9,232 nucleotides of DNA, from assembly GCA_902495985.1 (NCBI GenBank), contig CABUZF010000032.1, positions 1 to 9,232 of the forward strand, written 5' to 3'. Position numbers and translations under genes: made by a program. This document shows positions 1-5,959 of the stretch, piece by piece (position 1 is the first letter of the stretch; every line of letters begins with the position of its first letter). The stretch is from an uncultured Collinsella sp. GTDB taxonomy: Bacteria > Actinomycetota > Coriobacteriia > Coriobacteriales > Coriobacteriaceae. The notes under the pieces were generated by a model. It worked only from the letters and a program-made list of their open reading frames with translations, was not told the DNA's origin and made no database searches.

Positions 1-5
1 CGCAT

Positions 6-61
6 CCACGAGTAGTCTCTACTCTGTTGCCTCTCTCGTGGGCGCCAGGCAAGGCGCCCAC
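6..61 (+). other. Structured segment with competing hairpins, probably the tail of an upstream transcript
   Basis: Three pairings are visible. GAGTAG (10-15) and CTACTC (19-24) form a 6-bp hairpin. CCACGAG (6-12) can instead pair with CTCGTGG (35-41). GTGGGCGCC (38-46) forms a perfect 9-bp stem with GGCGCCCAC (53-61) around a 6-base loop. The last two share bases 38-41, so they cannot both form completely. With the terminator at 81-113 this resembles the 3' part of a structured leader, an untranslated region or a small RNA that begins left of the window. I recognise no tRNA, tmRNA, RNase P, SRP RNA or riboswitch consensus, and no ORF covers it. The function is unknown. Confidence 0.35.
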
Positions 62-80
62 AAACTAGCCTCTCTTCATG

Positions 81-114
81 AGCCCCGCAGTCCGCTCCGA
101 CTGCGGGGCTTTTG
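81..114 (+). terminator. Strong Rho-independent terminator of a unit left of the window
   Basis: AGCCCCGCAGTC (81-92) and GACTGCGGGGCT (99-110) form a perfect 12-bp, G+C-rich stem with a 6-base loop, followed by TTTG (111-114). The T-run is short but the stem is very stable. On the opposite strand the stem is followed by CATGAAG rather than a T-run, so it should act on rightward transcription and not on the leftward peptidase gene. Confidence 0.85.
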
Positions 115-122
115 CTATTCAC

Positions 123-207
123 CTAGTCATTGGGGACGTTCTTAAATGACTAGTCAAACATGAGCGTCCCCAATGACCACTCATTTAAGTCTGTCCCCAA
201 TGACTAG
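123..207. repeat. Cluster of inverted repeats with a GTCATTGGGGAC core (REP-like)
   Basis: The core GTCATTGGGGAC occurs three times: forward at 126-137 and reversed at 166-177 and 193-204, the two reversed copies 27 bases apart. The outer arms, 124-149 and 181-206, are 26-base inverted repeats that differ at only 3 positions in a 4-base block. The core at 126-138 also pairs perfectly over 13 bases with 165-177, so two alternative foldbacks exist. The 10-bp palindrome TGACTAGTCA (147-156) lies in the loop. The right arm includes the stop codon of the C39-like peptidase gene. Known parallels are REP/REPIN elements mobilised by RAYT-type transposases, or a small nonautonomous element, but no transposase is present here. 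It might also act as a bidirectional 3'-end structure. The structure is certain; the identity is inferred. Confidence 0.7.
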
Positions 208-1205
208 TAGTAGGCCCACATGGCTTCGACTTCGTTGAGGACCTCTACTACGCCCCAGCGGCGGGCGCTGCGGCTGGCCGAGTTGGGGTCGTAGACGCCA
301 ATCTGGTTGGCATCGTCGATGCCGTAGAGCACGATGTAGTGGCCTACGTTGGTAAACGTACCGGGGCGCACTGCGGCGATGACGGGCACACCCGAGCGAA
401 GTGCTTGGGTAATCGATTCGCGATTGTTATAGAGCTGTGTTCCGTTGAGCCCCAGCTGCCACGCACCGCCTGTCATAAACGACCACTCGGTGGCACCAGT
501 GGGGGCGTAGTTGCCGGCTTCGGCCAGTGCGCATACATCGACCGGCGTCTTATCGGTGTGGCCGGTCTTAAAGATATAGACCATGGTGAGGCAAGTGGGA
601 CCGCAAGCGTTTTCTCGAATAGTGCCACCGGCATAGGGCAGCTCCGACCATGCGGGGTCAATTTGGTAGATGTGGGGCATGGCGCCGGCCTGCCATTGCG
701 AGCGTGGGGTCGAGAACGCAAAGGAGTAACCGGGCGCGACGGGAGCTTTAAGCAGCTTGTCCTCGGCAGTGGGCTCAAGACCGGCTGATCCGTGGGAGAT
801 ACAGGATCCCAAAAACACAAAGACGAGGCAGGCGGCAATGGAGCAAAGCGCAAGGCGTAGGCGGCGGGCCGGAAGCGCGTGGCTTGTGGTGTGCGACGCG
901 GGGTGAGGGGCGGAATTGCCGCGATCGCGTTGAGGTCGCGAAAAGGTGCGCTTGACGTAGTAGTCGGTCTTACGGCGATCGTAGCGGCGTGGCTGCGATG
1001 TGTCGGTCTGGCGTTGACGTGTGCTCGTACTCACGCGGTCTGACTGCTGCACGGTACGGCTTTGCCGCCGCGAAGAAGCCCCGGGCTGCTCTTGGGGGCG
1101 CTGCGGGTTGTCGTTGTCGGAGGTGCTTCTGGGCGTTGGCGTGGTGCGGCCGGCAAGGCGCACGCTTTGTGGCCGTTGGTCGCCGTCATTGTATCCGTAT
1201 GCCAT
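204..1205 (-). CDS. Membrane-anchored C39-like (papain-fold) cysteine peptidase
   Basis: This predicted 333-aa protein probably cleaves peptide bonds outside the membrane, as expected for Peptidase_C39_2-type domains. Residues 1-115 are polar and rich in Arg, Gln, Ser and Thr, with no hydrophobic stretch. A single hydrophobic segment (about 117-136) is followed by a linker and the C-terminal catalytic domain (about 175-333). There Gln181 (YQIDPAW), Cys201 in ACGPTC, His289 in GHY and Asp306 in YDPNS match the oxyanion Gln and Cys-His-Asp residues of the fold. The segment ends in LGSC (Cys135), which resembles a lipobox, but the long N-terminus makes a signal anchor likelier. The start is ATG at 1205, with AAGGTG 6 bases upstream; a GTG at 1214 would add three residues but has poor spacing. 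The gene is divergent from the permease gene, and its stop codon lies inside an inverted repeat. Substrate unknown. No ABC transporter or bacteriocin gene is adjacent, so a bacteriocin-processing role is not supported. Confidence 0.82.
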   Translation of the reverse strand: MAYGYNDGDQRPQSVRLAGRTTPTPRSTSDNDNPQRPQEQPGASSRRQSRTVQQSDRVSTSTRQRQTDTSQPRRYDRRKTDYYVKRTFSRPQRDRGNSAPHPASHTTSHALPARRLRLALCSIAACLVFVFLGSCISHGSAGLEPTAEDKLLKAPVAPGYSFAFSTPRSQWQAGAMPHIYQIDPAWSELPYAGGTIRENACGPTCLTMVYIFKTGHTDKTPVDVCALAEAGNYAPTGATEWSFMTGGAWQLGLNGTQLYNNRESITQALRSGVPVIAAVRPGTFTNVGHYIVLYGIDDANQIGVYDPNSASRSARRWGVVEVLNEVEAMWAYY

Positions 1206-1211
1206 TCGAAT

Positions 1212-1217
1212 CACCTT
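1212..1217 (-). promoter_or_regulatory. Ribosome binding site that selects the ATG start of the peptidase gene
   Basis: Read leftward, AAGGTG (1217 to 1212) is followed by six bases (ATTCGA) and then ATG at 1205. This is near-ideal Shine-Dalgarno spacing. The competing in-frame GTG (1214 to 1212) lies within this very motif and has only GAGG four bases upstream. Confidence 0.5.
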
Positions 1218-1545
1218 GCCTCATGTGTAACTTGTCTATCCTACATAAAAAGATGCACGACACATGGGCATGTGCGCCAAAAGCCTGACAAATGGTATGA
1301 ACGTTGCCGCGCCGCGCGTCAAGCGCCACGGCAACAGGTATTCAAAAGCAGACAAGATGAAAGCGTCCAAGACGAATGACGTCTCCCGCCGTTCGTCCCA
1401 AAAACGGTGCCGCTCGTTTTGCAGTTCTGCCTTCGGTCGAGCTGCGAGCGGCGCTGCTGCGCCAAGGCCGTATCTTAAAGCCATGGAATAAAAGCGCGCG
1501 GCAAAACGGACCGCGCAAGGGGTGACGCCAAGGGCGTCAAACAGG
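1215..1545. other. Divergent intergenic region between the peptidase and permease genes
   Basis: About 345 bases separate the two starts, so promoters for both genes should lie here, but I find no convincing paired -35/-10. Visible items are CACATG-GG-CATGTG (1261-1274), a 6-bp inverted repeat that could be an operator half-site pair; GGCGC-TGCT-GCGCC (1450-1463), a small hairpin; and the two larger hairpins at 1496-1539. Small reading frames here (for example a 75-codon one at 1264-1491) lack good ribosome binding sites and recognisable domains, so I do not call them genes. Confidence 0.5.
1496..1539 (+). promoter_or_regulatory. Tandem hairpins in the leader just upstream of the permease ribosome binding site
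   Basis: GCGCGG (1496-1501) pairs with CCGCGC (1511-1516) around a 9-base loop. TGACGCC (1523-1529) pairs with GGCGTCA (1533-1539) around a 3-base loop. The second stem ends 7 bases before the AAAGGAGGGG ribosome binding site (1546-1555). There is no T-run, so they are not terminators. They may modulate translation or mRNA stability; that role is inferred from position only. Confidence 0.35.
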
Positions 1546-1559
1546 AAAGGAGGGGAACA

Positions 1560-3011
1560 ATGGCGGACAAGAACGCAGAAGTTGCAGTCGAGGATAACGG
1601 CGGCATGAAGAAAACGCTTTCGCTCTGGAACTTCTTCACCATCGGTTTCGGTGCCATCATCGGTACCGGTTGGGTTCTGCAGGTCGGCGACTGGATGGTC
1701 GTGGGCGGCGGTCCCGTTCCCGCTATGATCGCATTCCTCTTGGGTGCAATCTTCCTCGTGCCCGTCGGAGCTGTTTTCGGTGAGCTCACGGCTGCTATCC
1801 CCATCTCGGGCGGCATCGTCGAGTATGTCGATCGTAGCTTTGGCCGTACGCTGAGCTACATCACCGGTTGGCTCCTGGCCCTGGGCAACGGAATCCTGTG
1901 CCCGTGGGAGGCCATCGCCATCTCGACCCTCGTGTCCGAGATGTTCGGCAGCCTGCCCGGCCTTGAGTGGCTGCGCGCCGTCAAGCTCTACACCATACTG
2001 GGGGCCGACGTCTACCTGTTCCCGACGCTGATCGCGCTCGGCTTTGCAGTCTACGTCATCTTCCTCAACTTCCGCGGCGCTAGCTCGGCTGCCAAGCTCC
2101 AGGCCTTCCTGACCAAGGCCCTGCTCTGCGGCATGCTGCTCGCCATGGGCGTCTCGCTGTTCACCGGCTCGCCGGACAACGCCATGCCCGTATTCTCCCA
2201 GGTCAGCGGCGCTGGCGGCGGCAAGGCCGCTACCGAGAGCTCCAGCCTGTTTGCCGGCATCGTGTCGGTCCTGGTTCTGACCCCGTTCTTCTACGCTGGC
2301 TTCGACACCATTCCTCAGCAGGCTGAGGAAGCAGCCGAGGGCCTCAACTGGAACAAGTTCGGCAAGATCATCTCCCTGGCCCTGCTGGCCGCCGGCGGCT
2401 TCTACATGGTCTGCATCTACTCGTTCGGCACCATCCTCGACTGGCATGAGTTTGTTAAGAGCCCGGTTCCCGCGCTTGCCTGCCTCAAGGGCATCAACAT
2501 GCTTCTGTACCTGGCCATGCTCGTCATCGCTACGCTTGGACCCATGGGCCCGATGAACTCCTTCTACGGCGCCACGAGCCGCATCATGCTCGCCATGGGC
2601 CGCAAGGGCCAGCTGCCCGAGCAGTTCGCCGAGGTCGACCCCAAGTCCGGCGCTCCCAAGCTTGCCTGCGTCGTCTTGGGCGTCATCACCGTCGTCGGAC
2701 CGTTTTTGGGCAAGAACATGCTCATCCCTCTGACCAACGTGTCGGCTCTCGCCTTCATCTTCTCCTGCGGTATGGTCGCCCTCGCTTGCCTGCGCATGCG
2801 CTTCACCGAGCCCGACCTGCCTCGTCCCTACGAGGTGCCCGGCGGCAAGTTTGGCATCGGCCTCGCTATCGCTGCCTGCGCCATCATCATCGGCCTGCTC
2901 GTGATTCCGTTCTCTCCCGCCTCCCTCAACATGGTGGAGTGGAGCATCGTGATCGGCTGGCTGGCCGTCGGCCTGGCTCTCATGGCCTTCACCAATTCCC
3001 GCAAAAAGTAA
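1560..3011 (+). CDS. APC-superfamily amino acid permease
   Basis: This 483-aa integral membrane protein most likely imports an amino acid or related amine by secondary transport. About twelve hydrophobic segments are visible (roughly 22-44, 52-76, 98-122, 150-170, 180-201, 230-250, 267-290, 312-338, 367-384, 388-411, 431-451, 459-477), the usual APC number and length. Family hallmarks are GFGAIIGTGW (29-38), the unwound substrate-binding part of TM1; the GELTAAIPISGG region (74-85) with downstream YVDRSFG; FFYAGFDTIPQQAEEA (243-258) around TM6; and TSRIMLAMGRKGQLP (339-353). The ATG start has an excellent AAGGAGG (1547-1553) 6 bases upstream. An amidohydrolase follows 131 bases downstream on the same strand with no clear terminator between, so co-transcription is likely. 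Substrate cannot be assigned. The N-terminus is acidic and short, with no fused domain. Confidence 0.9.
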   Translation: MADKNAEVAVEDNGGMKKTLSLWNFFTIGFGAIIGTGWVLQVGDWMVVGGGPVPAMIAFLLGAIFLVPVGAVFGELTAAIPISGGIVEYVDRSFGRTLSYITGWLLALGNGILCPWEAIAISTLVSEMFGSLPGLEWLRAVKLYTILGADVYLFPTLIALGFAVYVIFLNFRGASSAAKLQAFLTKALLCGMLLAMGVSLFTGSPDNAMPVFSQVSGAGGGKAATESSSLFAGIVSVLVLTPFFYAGFDTIPQQAEEAAEGLNWNKFGKIISLALLAAGGFYMVCIYSFGTILDWHEFVKSPVPALACLKGINMLLYLAMLVIATLGPMGPMNSFYGATSRIMLAMGRKGQLPEQFAEVDPKSGAPKLACVVLGVITVVGPFLGKNMLIPLTNVSALAFIFSCGMVALACLRMRFTEPDLPRPYEVPGGKFGIGLAIAACAIIIGLLVIPFSPASLNMVEWSIVIGWLAVGLALMAFTNSRKK

Positions 3012-3031
3012 CGCCGAGCCGGGGCGGATCA

Positions 3032-3060
3032 GGTGCGCGGGACCCTCTCTTCCGCGCACC
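3032..3060 (+). promoter_or_regulatory. 9-bp hairpin between permease and amidohydrolase genes (no T-run)
   Basis: GGTGCGCGG (3032-3040) and CCGCGCACC (3052-3060) form a perfect stem with an 11-base loop, 20 bases after the permease stop codon. The bases that follow (GAACCCGG) contain no T-run, so this is unlikely to be an intrinsic terminator. It may protect the 3' end of the permease message or set unequal expression of the two genes. A second, weaker stem (GAGGCC 3089-3094 with GGCCTC 3107-3112) follows. Confidence 0.5.
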
Positions 3061-3120
3061 GAACCCGGCGCCACTTGGGTAGCTTTGTGAGGCCTTAACC
3101 CAACACGGCCTCGCCCACTA

Positions 3121-3132
3121 TATGGATCCATA
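3121..3132. repeat. Perfect 12-bp palindrome overlapping the edge of the amidohydrolase ribosome binding site
   Basis: TATGGATCCATA reads the same on both strands. Its last base is the first A of AAGGAGG (3132-3138), the amidohydrolase ribosome binding site. A protein bound here, or a small RNA fold, could affect translation or a local promoter. A chance palindrome is also possible. Confidence 0.35.
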
Positions 3133-3142
3133 AGGAGGAACC

Positions 3143-4420
3143 ATGTCCACTAAGTATGCAATCGTTGGCGGCAAGCTCATCGACGGCACCGGCGCCGAGC
3201 CGGTCGAGAACTCCCTCGTTCTCGTCGACGACAACGGCAAGATCGAGTACGCCGGCGCCATGCAGGACCTTCCCGAGGGCGTTGAGGTCATCGACGCCGC
3301 CGGCAAGACCGTCCTTCCCGGCCTGATCGACACCCACCTGCACTTCTCGGGCAACCTGACCGACGATGATACCGATTGGGTCATGCAGCCGCTCCTCGAG
3401 AAGCAGGCCGTCGCCGTCAAGCAGGCCTACGACTGCCTCACCCACGGCCTCACCACCGTCTGCGAGATCGGCCGCTTTGGTATCCAGATTCGCGACTGCA
3501 TCGACAAGGGCGTCTTCAAGGGCCCGCGCGTTCTGGCCACCGGCCTCGGCTTCTGCCGCGTTGCCGGTCACGGTGACTCCCACCACTGCACCCAGGAGCT
3601 CAACAAGGAATCCCACCCCTGGGGCGACCAGGTCGATGGTCCTTGGGATCTGCGCAAGGCCGTCCGTCGTCGCCTGCGCGAGAACCCCGATGCCATCAAG
3701 ATCTGGGCTACCGGTGGCGGCATCTGGCGCTGGGATTCCGGTCGCGACCAGCACTACTGCTCCGAGGAGATTCAGGCCGTGGTCGAAGAGGCCAAGATGG
3801 TCGGCATCCCCGTGTGGAGCCACTGCTACAACAACCACGCCGCTGCCTACGACTCCGTCCGCTTTGGCTGCGAGCAGCTGATTCACGGCTTCGATATCGA
3901 TGAGCGCACCATGGACCTCATGGCCGAGCAAGGCACCTTCTTCACCCCGACAATCGCCTTCCTGCCCACCTGGTACGCCACCTATCCGCCCGTCTACGTC
4001 CCCGAGCTGCACGACAAGTACGAGGGCACCCTGGTCGAGAAGGAGCTGCAGCGCAATTACGACTGCCTGCGCGAGGCCAAGAAGCGCGGCGTCGTCATGA
4101 CGATCGGCTCCGACTCCTTCTCCTTCGTCACCCCGTACGGCACCTGCTCCATCGAGGAGATGTACGAGTTCGTCGACAAGATCGGCTTCACCCCGGTCGA
4201 GACCATCACCTGTGCCACTCTCAACGGTGCCAAGATGTGCCACATCGAGGACGAGACCGGTTCCATCGAGGCCGGCAAGTGCGCCGACCTGCTGGTTGTC
4301 AACGGTGACGTCGCCGCCGACATCCACGTGCTCAACACCGACAACATGGACGTCATCATGAAGGACGGCTGGATTGTCGAGGCCGGCACCTTCGGCGAGG
4401 CAAACAAGTACAGCGCCTAA
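3143..4420 (+). CDS. Metal-dependent amidohydrolase (imidazolonepropionase/prolidase-like, COG1228 type)
   Basis: This 425-aa protein of the amidohydrolase superfamily hydrolyses an amide or related bond in the cytoplasm. A small N-terminal beta domain (1-55) carries the GGKLIDGTG start typical of the family. The barrel shows the metal site in order: His65 and His67 (LIDTHLH), Lys186 (AIKIWATGGG), a candidate carboxylated bridging Lys, then His227 (WSHCYN), His248 (LIHGFD) and Asp324 (TIGSDS). The C-terminus returns to the beta domain (GSIEAGKCADLLVV, 373-386). The Lys favours a binuclear dipeptidase/acylamino-acid hydrolase over true imidazolonepropionase, which lacks it. AAGGAGG (3132-3138) fixes the start. 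Codon use is extremely biased (all Lys codons I read are AAG), which suggests high expression. No signal peptide is visible. It is downstream of the permease, so the imported compound may be its substrate; that is inference. No other hut genes are near. Confidence 0.88.
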   Translation: MSTKYAIVGGKLIDGTGAEPVENSLVLVDDNGKIEYAGAMQDLPEGVEVIDAAGKTVLPGLIDTHLHFSGNLTDDDTDWVMQPLLEKQAVAVKQAYDCLTHGLTTVCEIGRFGIQIRDCIDKGVFKGPRVLATGLGFCRVAGHGDSHHCTQELNKESHPWGDQVDGPWDLRKAVRRRLRENPDAIKIWATGGGIWRWDSGRDQHYCSEEIQAVVEEAKMVGIPVWSHCYNNHAAAYDSVRFGCEQLIHGFDIDERTMDLMAEQGTFFTPTIAFLPTWYATYPPVYVPELHDKYEGTLVEKELQRNYDCLREAKKRGVVMTIGSDSFSFVTPYGTCSIEEMYEFVDKIGFTPVETITCATLNGAKMCHIEDETGSIEAGKCADLLVVNGDVAADIHVLNTDNMDVIMKDGWIVEAGTFGEANKYSA

Positions 4421-4461
4421 GCTACCGTTCATCGATGGCTTGATGTAAAACACAGTATTTG

Positions 4462-4476
4462 ATTGCATAATGCAAT
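4462..4476. promoter_or_regulatory. Perfect 15-base inverted repeat, candidate operator upstream of the histidine kinase
   Basis: ATTGCAT-A-ATGCAAT has two perfect 7-base arms around one base. It lies 41 bases after the amidohydrolase stop and just before the terminator stem. It contains CATAAT (4466-4471), a 5/6 match to a -10 hexamer, although I find no good -35 at standard distance. The symmetry and position suggest a repressor or autoregulatory site; an alternative is an A/T-rich flank of the terminator. Confidence 0.4.
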
Positions 4477-4478
4477 GG

Positions 4479-4505
4479 AGAGGGTCGCTTGCGGCCCTCT
4501 TTATT
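4479..4505 (+). terminator. Rho-independent terminator after the amidohydrolase gene
   Basis: AGAGGGTCG (4479-4487) pairs with CGGCCCTCT (4492-4500), including one T-G wobble, around a CTTG loop, and TTTATT follows directly. It ends the permease-amidohydrolase unit 59 bases after the stop codon. It also lies inside the longest open frame of the kinase, which argues that translation of the kinase starts further downstream. Confidence 0.8.
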
Positions 4506-4526
4506 GCTATGGGGTGCGTCAATAAG

Positions 4527-4532
4527 AAGGAG
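4527..4532 (+). promoter_or_regulatory. Ribosome binding site that sets the GTG start of the kinase
   Basis: AAGGAG (4527-4532) touches the in-frame ATG at 4533 (spacing zero, unusable) but is exactly six bases from GTG at 4539, an ideal distance. No comparable site precedes the in-frame ATG at 4470. Confidence 0.6.
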
Positions 4533-4538
4533 ATGACG

Positions 4539-5924
4539 GTGGATCTCAATAGGCTGATTCTGGGCAAGAGCTACAACTCTACCAAGGTCTTTCGTACCGC
4601 TCAGCATGTGGTTCAAGCCATCTTGCTCGGTATTGTCGTTCCGCTGCTTATCCTGCTGCTCATCTGGGATCTAACCGATAATCCCAATCCCGTTCCGGCC
4701 GTTGTCGTCATTGCCGGCTTGGTCATGCTGTGCTTCTTCTTCTCGTACGTCTTTGTCGTTCCCGACGACCTCACATCGAGCGCAACCGACCGCACGCTCG
4801 CCATCGCTTCAAAAATATTCGCCTACACGTCGCGCGGCCTTACGCCCGAAGCTGCCCTGGGCGCCTCTAAGATCATCCTGTCCGAAACTATCGCCTCTGC
4901 CATCTGCTTTACCGACGGCAAGCAGGTGTTGGCAAGCTGGGGCGAGGACTCGGCAAAATGCCCCGCGGGCACCCCGGTGGTGCTGCGGACTACGCTCAAC
5001 GTGATCAACAGCGGTGAGCAAAGCGTGTTCTCGCGCGATGCCTCGACCGAGACAGGTGGCTACTTTCCGCGCCTGCGCGCCGGTATTGTCGCACCGCTTA
5101 CCGTGCGCGGGCATTGCGTGGGCACGCTCGAGCTGTATTATCCCCGTCTGAGCAGCATCGATATGCGCCAGACGGCGCTTGCCTCGGGCTTTGCCGACCT
5201 CATTTCCACGCAGCTTGCGAGCTTTGAGCTTGAGCGCCAGGACGAGCTTACGGCCCGCGTGGAGCTGCGCGCCTTGCAATCGCAGGTCGATCCTCATTTT
5301 CTGTTTAACACCATCAGCACCATCGTGTCACTCGTACGTACCGAGCCGGACAAGGCCAGGTCGCTGCTGATCGACTTCTCCAACTACTATCGTCAGACGC
5401 TTTCTGATTCCGATACGCTCACCACGCTCGAGCACGAGGTGGAACAGGGCACTCGCTATATCAATCTTATGCAGGCTCGTTATGGCGACGGCCGTCTGCG
5501 CGTCTCGGTCGATATCGACTTTGAGGTGCGCGATTGCATGGTGCCGCCGTTTATCTTGCAGCCGTTGCTCGAAAACTGCATCAAGCACGCGCAGCGCGAG
5601 ACCGAGCCGCTTTCTATTCGTGTTAGGGCTTTCGAGACCGATGACGGTTTGGAGATCATCGTCGAGGACGATGGCATCGGTATGAGCGAAGAGGTCTGCG
5701 CGCATCTGTTTGAGCAGCATCGCTTGGAGGAGCCCGAGAGCATTACCGCCGACGGCTCCATCAAACGAGGCTGCGGCTTGGCGCTCTTCAACGTGCTTCA
5801 GCGCATCCATTTCTTTTACGGAGAAGATTCTGGCATGCGCGTGAAGTCCCAGGAGGGCGTTGGCACGCAGGTCATCGTCGAGCTGAACGGCGAGCCGCAT
5901 GAGCCGGCGCCGTTGACGGCGTAG
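4539..5924 (+). CDS. LytS-like sensor histidine kinase (two TM helices, GAF-like region)
   Basis: This predicted 461-aa membrane sensor kinase should autophosphorylate on His and pass phosphate to the LytTR regulator encoded 35 bases downstream. Numbered from GTG 4539: TM1 is about 27-45 and TM2 about 53-74, with only a short loop between. A GAF-like region spans about 85-225, including ICFTDGKQVLASWG. A short coiled segment (229-247) leads into the His_kinase domain, with phosphoacceptor His253 in QVDPHFLFN; Asp replaces the Asn usual before PHFLFN. The ATPase domain has the N-box LLENCIKH (343-350), EDDGIGM (376-382) and RGCGLALFN (410-418). It lacks the multi-TM 5TMR-LYT sensor of classical LytS, so the input is probably cytoplasmic or membrane-linked. 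The start avoids the upstream terminator. The signal is unknown. Confidence 0.88.
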   Translation: MDLNRLILGKSYNSTKVFRTAQHVVQAILLGIVVPLLILLLIWDLTDNPNPVPAVVVIAGLVMLCFFFSYVFVVPDDLTSSATDRTLAIASKIFAYTSRGLTPEAALGASKIILSETIASAICFTDGKQVLASWGEDSAKCPAGTPVVLRTTLNVINSGEQSVFSRDASTETGGYFPRLRAGIVAPLTVRGHCVGTLELYYPRLSSIDMRQTALASGFADLISTQLASFELERQDELTARVELRALQSQVDPHFLFNTISTIVSLVRTEPDKARSLLIDFSNYYRQTLSDSDTLTTLEHEVEQGTRYINLMQARYGDGRLRVSVDIDFEVRDCMVPPFILQPLLENCIKHAQRETEPLSIRVRAFETDDGLEIIVEDDGIGMSEEVCAHLFEQHRLEEPESITADGSIKRGCGLALFNVLQRIHFFYGEDSGMRVKSQEGVGTQVIVELNGEPHEPAPLTA

Positions 5925-5959
5925 CACTCGAGTGTATTGAGGAGAGAGAGGAAGCGCAC

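Noticed and set aside
1..203. tRNA, CRISPR array or known riboswitch at the left edge
   Set aside because: No cloverleaf, CCA end, regular repeat-spacer pattern or recognised riboswitch consensus is present; the 123-207 repeats are inverted and too few for a CRISPR array.
339..788. 149-codon plus-strand frame inside the peptidase gene
   Set aside because: It covers the catalytic domain region of the peptidase on the other strand and has no domain or ribosome binding site of its own.
1264..1491. Possible small 75-codon basic protein in the divergent gap
   Set aside because: There is no Shine-Dalgarno at usable distance, composition is that of random G+C-rich sequence, and it overlaps small hairpins. 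Conservation would be needed to revive it.
3095..3124. Possible promoter TTAACC / TATATG before the amidohydrolase gene
   Set aside because: The matches are four of six each, and transcription would start almost on the ribosome binding site, leaving too short a leader.
1236..3131. 631-codon open frame on the minus strand opposite the permease gene
   Set aside because: It is antisense to a clear APC permease, its translation is low-complexity (rich in Gly, Ala, Asp, Glu, His) with no domain, and it arises from the G/C-ending codon bias of the real gene.
3143..4420. Assignment of the amidohydrolase as HutI imidazolonepropionase in a histidine pathway
   Set aside because: The candidate bridging Lys186 is absent from true imidazolonepropionases, and no hutH, hutU or hutG is nearby.
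3095..4567. 490-codon open frame on the minus strand opposite the amidohydrolase gene
   Set aside because: It is a codon-bias shadow of a well-supported enzyme gene: Val/Leu/Gly/Asp-rich translation without recognisable motifs or a ribosome binding site.
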